64,000 nucleotides of DNA from CBDCZY01 sp965224745 (GTDB lineage: Bacteria > Pseudomonadota > Gammaproteobacteria > Methylococcales > Methylomonadaceae), in the NCBI GenBank assembly GCA_965224745.1, contig CBDCZY010000009.1, positions 62,001 through 126,000 on the forward strand, given 5' to 3'. How positions within the stretch are numbered: position 1 is the stretch's first letter; each line of letters opens with the position of its first letter. Below are positions 18,127 through 27,640 of this stretch, in pieces. A program made the translations under genes and the position numbers. The notes beneath the pieces were generated by a model. The model saw only the letters and a program-made list of their open reading frames with translations, was not told where the DNA came from and did not search any database.

Positions 18127-20273
18127 CAGATCGACAAACGTCTTAAAAACAGTTGTCGTAAGGCTCGGTAACTACGGTTAAATAACGTTTCAGAGCCGTG
18201 ATTGAAGCGTACTAACATGCGTGCGCCAAAAGTGTTTATATTAACTGAACTTGGGATGGCTAAGTCAAATTGAAAATAATTACTTAACGTTTTGACGCCT
18301 TTATCATCGCTTGGATCAACCACAATAGTACCGCCACCAGCAGTCCCTAATGATTTATTCGGCAAATACTGCGTACCAGCCGGCACTTCCCGAAGGACTT
18401 TGGCAGACATAATAATATTACGGTCACTCACTAACCTAACTTCAACCTTTTTTGTTTGATGACGCACTAATTCAATATTATCTTGAGATACCACGACCCT
18501 TACTTTGCGTTCGATGCCATTAATGATATAGGCAATGATCTCGCCCTGTTTAACAAACCGACCGGGTTGATCCTGAGGTTGACTGATCACAAATCGGCCC
18601 TGGCTAGCAGCTTTAACCCATAAATCATTTTGCCGCTGTTCAGCATGATCAAAATCGGCTTGTGCTTTTTCCAGTTCTTTTTTTAACATATCCGCCTTCA
18701 CCAGATTTGTTTGTCGGGCGGCTTTATATTCGGCTTCAACTTCCAAGATATGCTGGCGATAAAGCTTGACTTGCCCTTCCAGTAAAGGGTCTTCTAAAAC
18801 AAATAATGCATCGCCTTGAGATACTGTTTGATCGGCTTGTGCGACCACTTGTTTGATAAAACCTTCGGTGGCAGTCCTTACCAACGCCTTCTCCGGCAGC
18901 CATAAGATACCTTCCGAAACAGTGTTATAAGGCAAAGGACACCCGACAAACAAACCGATGAATGTCAACGTAAGAAACGATGTAACATAGATGGCTCGCG
19001 GTCGTTTAGCCTGCAGTGAGGGGTGACTGAATACAAACTTACACCCTTTCCAGATGGGCAATAAAAGTTGGATAACAACTGCCCAAATGGCAATCGCGAT
19101 ACCCAACAAAAAATATTTTTCTATGATCAAAAAGACCAAGGTTGCTACTACGATCAGGCGATAAATATAGGATGCGACACTATAAAAACCAAACCAAACC
19201 GCCTCGCCCTCAGCGTTAACCGGCGAAATTGCATCCGGTACAGCGAACAAATAACGCTGCACTAAATAAGCTAGATATCCATTGGCACGTTTGCCTAAAT
19301 TTTGGATTTCTATAGCATCTGACAAGATATAATATCCATCTAATCGAAGTAACGGATTAGCATTAAAAAATACCGTGGTAATACTGCCAATTAACAATAC
19401 ATTGAAAGCAATACTGCGGATAATACCCGGCTCAACATTGAGCCAGATAACAAGCGCCAAAACAGCGAGTACCGTTTCTACCATCATACCCGCAGCCCCA
19501 ACCAGTATTCGATGATACTTATTGGAAAATGCCGATGACGCTGAAGCATCGACATAGGGCACCGGGATTAATGCAATGAACATTATTCCAATTTCATGAA
19601 CTTCTCCTCCCCGTACTTTAACGGCATAAGCGTGCCCCAGTTCATGCACAATTTTCATACATGGAAATATCAGCGCCATTAACACTAAATTCTTAGCAGC
19701 AAGAATATTATCTAAATTGCTTTCGGTAAGCGCCGTCCAATGCGTTATCGTTAGCACTATTCCCAATAGCATCAAGAGCGACCACAGCATCAACCCAAGT
19801 CGGCTGAATACAGGCCGTACCAAGCCGATAGTTCGATTTAACCATAACTCAGGATTCCATAACGGCAATTTAATAGCTAAAGGAGAACCGAGTCGTTGTT
19901 TTAATTGCTGGCGCTGGATCGTCGCTGAACGCTCCATAATTTCCAAGGTATCAGGAGCAATTTCACAATGCAGCAAATCGGCTTGATACAACTGTCCAAG
20001 TAATTGAACGACTTGATCTTGACTGGGCGCATCGTCACCTAAGGAACGGTTTAAATGCTGCCAAATAGTTTCGACGTTACGCTGACCATCCATGAGGCCG
20101 ATAAATTCATGAGCAGAAGGCGTGAAACGGTGATATTGGTTACGATGACTATCCGCCAGCACATACCAAAGTTGACCACGGTAATCATGCTGATGAATTC
20201 GAACATGTTGCCTTAACGAGGGTTTTAAAGCTGCCACTCGATACCAGTGAGGACTATAAAATAACTCAGACAT
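18126..20273 (-). CDS. PqqD-like / M50 metalloprotease / HlyD fusion membrane protein
   Basis: 715 residues. Residues about 1-105 resemble a PqqD-type peptide-binding winged helix. Several membrane helices follow, with an M50 (site-2 protease-like) active site: HELGH at 210-214 and NANP...LDG at 304-313. After the last helix (about 430-450) comes an HlyD-like biotinyl-lipoyl hairpin (about 455-640) facing the periplasm. This domain order is known from proteins annotated as putative peptide zinc metalloproteases in peptide or bacteriocin export loci. Both M50 motifs are intact, so proteolysis is plausible. A role in clipping or handling the giant protein's N-terminal motif is inference. It starts 12 nt after the GAF-HlyD stop and overlaps the SecA-like start by 1 nt, so the three genes form a tight operon. 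Confidence 0.88.
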   Translation of the reverse strand: MSELFYSPHWYRVAALKPSLRQHVRIHQHDYRGQLWYVLADSHRNQYHRFTPSAHEFIGLMDGQRNVETIWQHLNRSLGDDAPSQDQVVQLLGQLYQADLLHCEIAPDTLEIMERSATIQRQQLKQRLGSPLAIKLPLWNPELWLNRTIGLVRPVFSRLGLMLWSLLMLLGIVLTITHWTALTESNLDNILAAKNLVLMALIFPCMKIVHELGHAYAVKVRGGEVHEIGIMFIALIPVPYVDASASSAFSNKYHRILVGAAGMMVETVLAVLALVIWLNVEPGIIRSIAFNVLLIGSITTVFFNANPLLRLDGYYILSDAIEIQNLGKRANGYLAYLVQRYLFAVPDAISPVNAEGEAVWFGFYSVASYIYRLIVVATLVFLIIEKYFLLGIAIAIWAVVIQLLLPIWKGCKFVFSHPSLQAKRPRAIYVTSFLTLTFIGLFVGCPLPYNTVSEGILWLPEKALVRTATEGFIKQVVAQADQTVSQGDALFVLEDPLLEGQVKLYRQHILEVEAEYKAARQTNLVKADMLKKELEKAQADFDHAEQRQNDLWVKAASQGRFVISQPQDQPGRFVKQGEIIAYIINGIERKVRVVVSQDNIELVRHQTKKVEVRLVSDRNIIMSAKVLREVPAGTQYLPNKSLGTAGGGTIVVDPSDDKGVKTLSNYFQFDLAIPSSVNINTFGARMLVRFNHGSETLFNRSYRALRQLFLRRLSI

Positions 20274-20285
20274 CCATTTTTCTCA

Positions 20286-22046
20286 TTAAGGCAATACCGA
20301 CCACAACCAAAATTTTATTCCTCTGAACAATTTATGGGTCCAAACCCAAAATAAGTTACGGGAACCAATGTCTATTTTGCCGATACCTTGCATACCAGGT
20401 CGTAATCGTTTGCTGGGTAACTTGATTTTAGTTTCGACCTCAAAGAAGTTCTTGCCTTGTTCACTGGCAGAAACAGGTATGATTTTTTTAACTTCAAACG
20501 GAATTTTATGATCCGGCATGCCCGGCAACAGTAAATTTCCCTGTTGACCGGCTTGGACTTCTATAATTTCTCTCTCATCAACTTTCAAAACCATTCGGTA
20601 TTGATCGAGTGGAGCAATTTTATACAAGACGTCACCACGACTCACCGGAGACCCTAGCGCTTGATCCAGATCACCTTCAATCACAATACCATCAAAAGGC
20701 GCCACCAGCTGGGTGCGGGCAAGTTGTTCTTTAACCAACTCAATTTGTGTTTTGGCTTGCTGTAACTGGGCGCTCAAAACACTGACCTTAGCCCTATCAT
20801 GTTTGGCCATGGCTTCTCGATATTCGTTGCGTAATTGCTGGGCTTTAGTGGTCCATTTAAGGTGTTCCAGGTTTAAATCTTTATCGTCTAGCGTTCCGAT
20901 GATACTGCCTGCTTTAACCACATCGCCTGCTCTTGCCTTTGTCGTAGCGATATAACCGTCAATCGGAGCTACTACGACGCGTTGAACTTCTCCCTGTAAT
21001 AACGCATCAGCAGTGACCTTATAGTCATCTTTTGCTACCGAAAACACTACTATTAACAGAGCGAATATTACACAATTTGTTTTTAACCAGGTATGACTCT
21101 GCCCAAAAAGACTTGTTTGCCAAGACCTTACGGTTTTCTTAAAACGAGAGGTTAAACCTTGTTCATCTCGGTACTTTAAAAATAACAAAGCCCCGATAAA
21201 ATCAGCAAGATGCTCTAATAATTGCCGGGTTGCCTGATCGAAAGGCTGGTTGTTTTTCCGCTCTAAAGTGAAGGTGCCAACAACGTGTCCATCATAAGCC
21301 GTCGGTATCGTACAAATGACTTTAGAATGGTGTTGATCCGCCAGTTCGCGATGCGCTCGATCCATCTGAATGTCATTGTCATCTAACAGTGGCCATTGCA
21401 AAATACGATCTTGTCTCAGCGCCTCATCCATGGCCGATGACAACTGAGCGATCAGATTGGCATTTTTCTTAACATCGGCACTATGGGAAATAGCTTTGAC
21501 TTGATTTTGCTGCCCTTCTACAACACCATAGCTCACTCGATCACACTTCAATAGTACAGCTATTTCATTGACAACAGCCGTGGCTGCAGCTTGAAAGGAA
21601 CTATGCTCAAGACCGGGTAGCGACAACCTGAATAGCATCGCATAATCTGTATTGGTGTTTTGCGCTGATTGTTCCAATAAAAACTGCAACCACTGAGCGC
21701 TCCATTGCAATAATTTAACGGCAGCTTCAAGTTGGATTTGAGGGCGGGTAGAAACTTCTAACACTATCGCACCGCACACTTGCTCGTTGATGGTTAACGG
21801 GCATGCGATACGATTAACGGGCTGAACTGTATCTGTAGAAACAGGGCTAATAATATTCTGCTTTTGCAGAGCAGCTAATTCGGCTTGTTGTTTTAACGCC
21901 AAATCGATGACCTCGCTATTAGGCCAGGCCGTGCAAACTTTTTTCAATGAGGTTTTGCAATCGAACAGGCAAATCGCACGATAGGTACCAGCGGTCATTT
22001 GACACTGGGTAGCTAACCAGGATTGTGCCAGTTTATTCAGTTCCAT
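20286..22046 (-). CDS. GAF-domain / HlyD-like membrane protein
   Basis: 586 residues. The N-terminal half is cytosolic, with one clear GAF domain (about 145-292) and possibly a diverged second GAF-like fold before it (about 15-125). A single membrane helix follows (about 323-338, NCVIFALLIVVFSVA), then an HlyD-like part with the lipoyl halves at about 355-395 and 455-485 (APIDGYIATT, APFDGIVIEG) around a coiled coil. It appears to join a cytosolic small-ligand or redox sensor to a periplasmic adaptor. It is the first gene of the three-gene minus-strand set feeding into the giant-protein gene. GAF domains often bind cyclic nucleotides or other small molecules; the ligand cannot be told here. 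Confidence 0.85.
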   Translation of the reverse strand: MELNKLAQSWLATQCQMTAGTYRAICLFDCKTSLKKVCTAWPNSEVIDLALKQQAELAALQKQNIISPVSTDTVQPVNRIACPLTINEQVCGAIVLEVSTRPQIQLEAAVKLLQWSAQWLQFLLEQSAQNTNTDYAMLFRLSLPGLEHSSFQAAATAVVNEIAVLLKCDRVSYGVVEGQQNQVKAISHSADVKKNANLIAQLSSAMDEALRQDRILQWPLLDDNDIQMDRAHRELADQHHSKVICTIPTAYDGHVVGTFTLERKNNQPFDQATRQLLEHLADFIGALLFLKYRDEQGLTSRFKKTVRSWQTSLFGQSHTWLKTNCVIFALLIVVFSVAKDDYKVTADALLQGEVQRVVVAPIDGYIATTKARAGDVVKAGSIIGTLDDKDLNLEHLKWTTKAQQLRNEYREAMAKHDRAKVSVLSAQLQQAKTQIELVKEQLARTQLVAPFDGIVIEGDLDQALGSPVSRGDVLYKIAPLDQYRMVLKVDEREIIEVQAGQQGNLLLPGMPDHKIPFEVKKIIPVSASEQGKNFFEVETKIKLPSKRLRPGMQGIGKIDIGSRNLFWVWTHKLFRGIKFWLWSVLP

Positions 22047-22337
22047 TGATTTGTTATCCGAGTGTGAATTGAATTCTTTAGCCTAAAAACACCTCTGTCT
22101 TGTTCCCTAAATCCGTTTTTAGCTAAGATGATTTTCCAAGATCATTCATGAAACCTTACAAAGATTGATCTCAAAATTACTTTTTTTGTTCTTCTCCAAA
22201 GAATCTTAATTGATTGAGTTAATCCAGAATCAGGAACAAAGATAGAAATCTACTATTAAGCGTAGGTTAAAATGAAGGTTTTTCCAGCAATAAATGACAC
22301 AGTATTATTGTTACCGCTCAGGGTAGGAAAATAGGGT
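22047..22337. promoter_or_regulatory. Upstream region of the export cluster
   Basis: 291 bp without a gene between the SPOR gene (transcribed away to the left, ending at 22338) and the GAF-HlyD start. It holds two TTTAGCTAAA-like motifs (22077-22087 as TTTAGCCTAAA, and 22116-22127) matching those before the giant gene, so it probably contains the operon promoter. No convincing -10/-35 pair was assigned. Confidence 0.4.
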
Positions 22338-22961
22338 TTATCTGGACGACTTAGGCCCCATTGCATCGATATTATTGTTGTGTAAACGCGCTAATACTTC
22401 TTGAACTTCTGTCATGGTATTTAACGGCCCGACCTTAACCCTTTTCCATTTCACTGTATTAATTACAGCTTCTTCAATCTTTACATCGAGTCCCATTAAA
22501 GATATCCGACCTTTTAATACTTCGGCATCTCGTCGATTTCGAAAAGAACCGGCTTGTAAAAAATATTGCCCTGTCTTAGCAGGATCAGGCTTGGGTTGGA
22601 TTGTTTGGGTATCGTTTGGTGGCTCTATTTGAGGTAATGTTATTGGCGACTCTACAACCGGCACAGGTGTTGACACCTCTTTTTCCGGCAGTATGGTATA
22701 GAACTGAAATTCTGGTGCATCCTTATCTTCAGCATCAACCTTCTTTTTACTGCCTCCCTTATTTTCAAGCGGTTTTTGAACAACAAACCCTGAATTTTGT
22801 CCATCTTTGGATAGATCCGTCTCTGCTGATTGACGCAAATAGAGTAAAAACATGATAAAAAGGCCCACTAAAAGACCGACTAGAATATAACGACCTCTGG
22901 AAACAGTGGTATTTTTTCTTTTTCGCTGAGAATAGACGCGATGTTTATAGTCTCTGGCCAT
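22338..22961 (-). CDS. SPOR-domain membrane protein (FtsN-like)
   Basis: 207 residues: a basic cytosolic N-terminus, one membrane helix (about 26-42), a charged and proline-rich linker (about 45-125), and a C-terminal SPOR domain (about 130-203, beginning GQYFLQAGSFRNRRDAE). SPOR domains bind denuded septal peptidoglycan glycans, and FtsN-type proteins promote cell division. It starts 3 nt after the argS stop. The argS-then-SPOR order is conserved in many gammaproteobacteria, which supports an FtsN-type role, although the short linker leaves a generic SPOR protein possible. Confidence 0.88.
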   Translation of the reverse strand: MARDYKHRVYSQRKRKNTTVSRGRYILVGLLVGLFIMFLLYLRQSAETDLSKDGQNSGFVVQKPLENKGGSKKKVDAEDKDAPEFQFYTILPEKEVSTPVPVVESPITLPQIEPPNDTQTIQPKPDPAKTGQYFLQAGSFRNRRDAEVLKGRISLMGLDVKIEEAVINTVKWKRVKVGPLNTMTEVQEVLARLHNNNIDAMGPKSSR

Positions 22962-22964
22962 AAT

Positions 22965-24725
22965 TTACATTGAATCTGGAGCATCAATGTTTAACAACCC
23001 TAAGCCATTAACAAGAATCTGTTTAACAGCACTAATCAAACGTAATCTGGCTTGGCGGAGCTCAACATCATCAACCAAAAATTGGCAAGCATTATAATAA
23101 GTATGAAACTGATTAGCCAGCTCTCTCAAATAATGGATCAGTTGGTGAGGTTCATACCGCGTAGCCGCTCTTTCAATAACTTCCGGGTAGCGAGCTAATG
23201 CAGTCATTAAGGTTGTTTCATGAGTTTCTTTTAAACAACTCAAATCAACATTATCCGACTGGCTGTCATCACTCCATCCTTTATCAGCTAATTGCTTAAA
23301 AACACTACAAATTCTGGCATGGGCGTATTGCACATAAAACACCGGATTTTCATTGCTTTTAGATTTTGCCAGTTCCAAATCGAACTCCATGTGCTGGTCA
23401 GATCGTCTCATCACATAGAAAAAACGTGCCGCATCCTTGCCCACTTCGTTTCTCAATTCTCGAAGCGTAACAAACTCACCGCTGCGAGTCGACATTTGAA
23501 CTTTTTCCGAGCCACGAAACAGCACCGCAAACTGTACCAACAAAACCTCCAGCCTGGATGAATCGGCACCTAAGGCTTGCATAGCCGCTTTGACTCGGGG
23601 AACATAACCGTGATGATCGGCGCCCCAAACATTGATAATCTTATCGTAACCTCTTTCCAGTTTATTGAGATGATAAGCAATATCGGATGCAAAATAAGTT
23701 ATTTGCCCATTATCTCGCTTGACGACGCGGTCTTTTTCATCACCTAATCGACTGGAAGCGAACCATAGCGCCCCTTCTTGCTCATATAAAAAGCCTTTTT
23801 CCTGGAGTTGATCCAAAGATCTTTGTACTGTTCCTTGATCGACTAACTGCCTTTCCGAAAACCAATGGGTATAGTTAACACCAAACTCAGCCAGGTCATC
23901 ACGGATATCATCTAAAATACTCTGCAATCCAGCATCAAATACACTGCGATACTGGCTCTTAGTCATTAAATCTTTAGCTCGTTTTACCAGAGCATCGATG
24001 TGTTGTTCTTTATCGCCGCCTTGTGGTTCATCCAAAGGTATCGCATCCATCACATGTACGCTGGCATGGCGATATTCATTACCGTCTTGCTGGTATAGTT
24101 TGTCTGCTATATCTCTAACATACTGACCTTGATAACCATTACTCGGAAACGGTATGGTTTCACCACATTTTTCAAGATACCTCAGCCAAATGCTGGTTGC
24201 CAGAATATCCATCTGACGCCCTGAGTCATTCACATAATATTCCCGATCTACCTGATAACCCACAGCTTCAAGTAAATCTGCCACAACTGATCCATAGGCC
24301 GCACCCCGACCATGCCCTACGTGTAGAGGACCGGTAGGGTTGGCAGAAACAAATTCCACTTGAACTTTTTTGCCGCTGCCTAAAGTGCTGGTGCCGTAAG
24401 CAGCGCCTTGCTGCAGAATTTGGTCGATGATTTGATACTGACTCTTGGCGTTGACAAAAAAATTGATAAAACCAGGGCCGGCTATTTCAACTTTTTCAAT
24501 CAATGAAACAGCTCCGAATATTGCGATTATTTTTTCAGCTAAGGCTCTGGGATTCAATTTTGCTGGTTTGGCAAGCATCAGAGCCAAATTGGTTGAAAAA
24601 TCCCCATGTTGTGGATCTTTAGTTCGCTCAACGTTAACTTTAATCTCTATTCCCTGATCTAATTCACCCTGGTTTTGCAAGCTTTTAACCGTATCGAGCA
24701 AAAGCTCTTCCAGCTGTTCTTTCAT
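22965..24725 (-). CDS. argS: Arginyl-tRNA synthetase
   Basis: 586 residues, the normal size. It charges tRNA-Arg with arginine in the cytosol. The N-terminal additional domain (about 1-105) carries DPQHGDFSTN, and the class I signature follows as ANPTGPLHVGHGRG (HIGH-type HVGH). The KMSKS equivalent is degenerate, as is usual in ArgS (VQMSTRSGEFVTL). The C-terminal helical DALR anticodon-binding domain ends in ...LGLLNIDAPDSM. All expected motifs are present. It is co-directional with the SPOR gene. The gene on its other side is a divergent phosphopantetheinyl transferase instead of the priA often found here. Confidence 0.97.
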   Translation of the reverse strand: MKEQLEELLLDTVKSLQNQGELDQGIEIKVNVERTKDPQHGDFSTNLALMLAKPAKLNPRALAEKIIAIFGAVSLIEKVEIAGPGFINFFVNAKSQYQIIDQILQQGAAYGTSTLGSGKKVQVEFVSANPTGPLHVGHGRGAAYGSVVADLLEAVGYQVDREYYVNDSGRQMDILATSIWLRYLEKCGETIPFPSNGYQGQYVRDIADKLYQQDGNEYRHASVHVMDAIPLDEPQGGDKEQHIDALVKRAKDLMTKSQYRSVFDAGLQSILDDIRDDLAEFGVNYTHWFSERQLVDQGTVQRSLDQLQEKGFLYEQEGALWFASSRLGDEKDRVVKRDNGQITYFASDIAYHLNKLERGYDKIINVWGADHHGYVPRVKAAMQALGADSSRLEVLLVQFAVLFRGSEKVQMSTRSGEFVTLRELRNEVGKDAARFFYVMRRSDQHMEFDLELAKSKSNENPVFYVQYAHARICSVFKQLADKGWSDDSQSDNVDLSCLKETHETTLMTALARYPEVIERAATRYEPHQLIHYLRELANQFHTYYNACQFLVDDVELRQARLRLISAVKQILVNGLGLLNIDAPDSM

Positions 24726-24968
24726 TAACTAATTTTTCCTTTTATGGAGCGCCAAATAGATTCTTCATTATCCTTCAATTGATTTTGTTTATCCAACTTC
24801 CTTTTCTCAATTTGCCAGTTTTTTTAAAACCAATTACAACCAAGCCTTTATTCCTTTATTCCTTTATTTAACGGATACATCTTCATAGTTGTCTTTTTTG
24901 TTAGAATTAAATACAAAGACTCAATAGAAAATTATTCTGCACTAACGCTAAGTTGTCCTACAAATACT

Positions 24969-25775
24969 GTGTATTCAAAGCAATCATCCAAATTAACTCT
25001 TCAAACGAATGATATTCATCTTTGGATGACAAGGCCGCAGCATATTGATCAAGTTGATTTATTAGCACGTTACAAAACCCTTCTGACAGCTGACGAAACC
25101 AAAAAGCAGCAACGTTACCATTTTGCCAAAGATCGTCATAATGCACTCATCACGCGAGCTTTTGTCCGTGACTTATTGTCACACTATACCGAGATAAAAC
25201 CGGCAGATTGGCGTTTTGAAAAAGGAGCTTATGATAAACCGGAAATAATCAATCCGCCGCTGCCTTTGCGATTTAACATAAGTCACACCAAAAAAATGAT
25301 TATCTGCATAGCCACTCTAAATGATGATATTGGTTGTGATGTCGAAACCATTTCCCGAAAAAGTGATACAGAAGCAATTGCCAGCCAATATTTTTCCAGC
25401 GAAGAAATTTCAGAATTACTCAGCCAACCAGAAGAGAATCAACGACGTCGTTTTTTTGATTACTGGACTTTAAAAGAGTCTTATATTAAAGCCTGGGGCC
25501 AAGGCTTAAGCATTCCTTTGCAAGATTTTAGTTTTCATATTGGTGCTCCTGAGTCGACACACCACAATAATAATATCCGGCTGAGTTTTGCTCCTAACAG
25601 AATCGATCAGCCCGAAGTTTGGCGAAGCTGGCTATTTTATCCAGATACTGAACATACCGTTGCTTTCTCCATTAAAGCTTCATCAAATAATCAAACCAAA
25701 CTGTATCAAATTCGCTATTTTTATAGCACTCCTTTAGTGAGCGCTGAAGAGTTGGCTTGGCCGGTGGTTAACTAG
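24969..25775 (+). CDS. 4'-phosphopantetheinyl transferase, Sfp type
   Basis: 268 residues. It transfers the phosphopantetheine arm of CoA to a serine of acyl- or peptidyl-carrier proteins. The signature IGCDVETI (about 121-128, with metal-binding Asp124 and Glu126) and WTLKESYIKAWGQGL are intact, and NISHT lies just before. The broad-specificity Sfp architecture, with two pseudo-symmetric halves, suggests that it activates fatty-acid, polyketide or non-ribosomal peptide carriers; no such synthase is in the window. The listed start is GTG at 24969. A nearby ATG (25008, beginning MIFIF in another frame) does not fit, and the family usually begins just before the HLW motif, so the true N-terminus may be slightly shorter. 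The 243 bp separating it from argS must hold both promoters. Confidence 0.9.
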   Translation: MYSKQSSKLTLQTNDIHLWMTRPQHIDQVDLLARYKTLLTADETKKQQRYHFAKDRHNALITRAFVRDLLSHYTEIKPADWRFEKGAYDKPEIINPPLPLRFNISHTKKMIICIATLNDDIGCDVETISRKSDTEAIASQYFSSEEISELLSQPEENQRRRFFDYWTLKESYIKAWGQGLSIPLQDFSFHIGAPESTHHNNNIRLSFAPNRIDQPEVWRSWLFYPDTEHTVAFSIKASSNNQTKLYQIRYFYSTPLVSAEELAWPVVN

Positions 25776-25913
25776 TTCTCATCCATAAACTACAACCCTA
25801 TGAAAAACATAGAAAAAATCACAAAAACAAGATGAATTCCCCGGCTAATTCTGGTATGCTTATAATCTAAGCAATTGATTCTAAACATAATTAAAAAAAG
25901 CCGAGGGAAAAAG

Positions 25914-27251
25914 ATGCGCCAAAAACAACGCCTACAGACAAGTATATTCGATAATTATGTTGAACACGAGATTGGCCAAGAATTAAAAATTATTTCCATG
26001 ATATTGGATGAACATAGAGAAATACTGGATTGGGTAGAAAAAGACATCTGCACGATCGATTTAAAAGATGAAAGTGGTCGAAAAGGGATGTCAGTTGAAT
26101 CCATATTACGTTGCGCGATCTTAAAGCAACATCGGCAACTCAGTTATGAAGAATTATCATTTGTTTTGCTGGATTCGGTCTCGTGTCAAACATTTGCCCG
26201 GCTGAGCGATGGATTTGTCCCCAAGAAGTCGGCTTTGCAAGGGGCAATCAGCCGGATACTCGACCCGACATGGGAACGTATTAACCTGGCATTGCTCAAT
26301 GATGCCAATAAAACCGGCATTGAAAAAGGCAGCATGTTGCGCATTGATAGTACCGTCACAGAAACACATATCCACGAACCAACCGACAGTAGCCTGTTAT
26401 GGGATGCCGTGCGGGTGATGACGAGATTACTCAATCAAGCCAGCGAAATGGGTTTGGAATTTGACTGCCATCACCATTATCGCGCAGCAAAAAAACGTGC
26501 GCGTGCAATTATCTATACCCGTGGAAAGGATAAGAAAAAAGCCTTATACAGTGATCTTGTTCACTACACGAAAAAGACACGTCAGTACCTCAACAATGCG
26601 CAAATAGCCGGTCATGTAAAACCGCCACCCGGCTGGGAATATTGGCGCCTGGAGGTCAATCATTATCTGCCTTTGATTGATCAGGTCATCAATCAAACGA
26701 CAAGACGTGTGTTTAATGGAGAGAAAGTCCCCGCATCGGAAAAAGTATTCAGTCTGTTTGAAGCACACAGCGATATTATTGTTAAAGGCAGCCGGGATAT
26801 ACAATATGGACACAAACTGAATTTAAGTACGGGTCGCAGTGGTATGGTACTGGATGTTGTCGTTGAAACGGGTAACCCGGCTGATTCGGAACAGTTCATC
26901 CCCATGGTGGATCGTCATATTGACCACTATGGTAAGGCGCCCAGGCAAGTCGCAGCAGACGGGGGGTATGCCAGCAAAGAAAATCTCGACACGGCTAAAC
27001 AACGAAACATAAAAGATGTTGCTTTCCATAAGAAAAAAGGGTTAGCCATACTTGAGATGACGAAAAGCCCCTGGGTTTACAGAAAGCTCAGAAATTTCAG
27101 AGCTGGAATTGAAGCCGGTATCTCTTACTTGAAACGATGCTTTGGCTTGTCTCGCTGTAACTGGAAAGGTCTAGAGCATTTTAAAAACTATGTGTGGTCA
27201 TCGGTGGTTACACACAATTTAGTGATAATGGCTCGATTACAAGCACCCTAG
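25914..27251 (+). CDS. ISNCY-like family transposase
   Basis: About 445 residues from the preferred ATG at 25914, which follows GAGGGAAAA at a good distance; an upstream ATG at 25875 is in frame but lacks a ribosome site. The opening MRQKQRLQTSIFDNYVEHEI and the helical AILKQHRQLSYEELSF block match transposases grouped as ISNCY. A DDE-type core is suggested by RIDSTVTETH, ADGGYASKENL and the C-terminal EAGISYLKRCFGLSRC. The frame is uninterrupted, so it may be active. I could not define terminal inverted repeats: a CCCTA/TAGGG hairpin overlaps the stop, and only weak ACCCTA similarity exists between the two sides. Confidence 0.82.
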   Translation: MRQKQRLQTSIFDNYVEHEIGQELKIISMILDEHREILDWVEKDICTIDLKDESGRKGMSVESILRCAILKQHRQLSYEELSFVLLDSVSCQTFARLSDGFVPKKSALQGAISRILDPTWERINLALLNDANKTGIEKGSMLRIDSTVTETHIHEPTDSSLLWDAVRVMTRLLNQASEMGLEFDCHHHYRAAKKRARAIIYTRGKDKKKALYSDLVHYTKKTRQYLNNAQIAGHVKPPPGWEYWRLEVNHYLPLIDQVINQTTRRVFNGEKVPASEKVFSLFEAHSDIIVKGSRDIQYGHKLNLSTGRSGMVLDVVVETGNPADSEQFIPMVDRHIDHYGKAPRQVAADGGYASKENLDTAKQRNIKDVAFHKKKGLAILEMTKSPWVYRKLRNFRAGIEAGISYLKRCFGLSRCNWKGLEHFKNYVWSSVVTHNLVIMARLQAP

Positions 27252-27460
27252 TTAAAATTAGGGTAACCACAAACAGGCTGATCAAGGGTGTAATAGTTCC
27301 TCAGGAAAGATGTGCCTAAAAAATGTAATTTTTACAAAAAGATTGAGGGTTGACCAATATGCAGCAAACCCTACCGTACAAAGCAATTCATTTTTGGCGA
27401 CTGGTCTGGTGTCATTTTTTTTATAGCAAATAATTCGCTGTTTTTGGACGGAAACTAACT

Positions 27461-27619
27461 AGGAACGTGCACGAAATAACTACTTCAACTCACTTGTTTT
27501 TTTGTCCGTCTTCGGTGTTGTGACAACAGTTTCGTAGCCTGCTATGCGCCTGTTGCCACGCCTTGAAGACAAACAAAAAACCCCGCGCTAGTTGCCGAAC
27601 TTATTCCGTACGCGTTCCT
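27461..27619. repeat. 159-bp imperfect palindromic element (MITE- or REP-like)
   Basis: The left arm beginning AGGAACGTGCACGAAATAA (27461) matches the reverse complement of the right arm ending at 27619 (AGGAACGCGTACGGAATAA) with a few mismatches. Pairing continues through a T-rich tract and GTCTTC to the centre at TAGC-CT-GCTA (27535-27544). The symmetry centre computed from the ends (27540) coincides with the central hairpin, so the whole unit is one long foldback. It has no coding capacity. It lies between the ISNCY-like transposase and the PNPOx-like gene, just past that gene's stop. Confidence 0.8.
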
Positions 27620-27640
27620 AAGGAGCGAGGATTCAGATTA

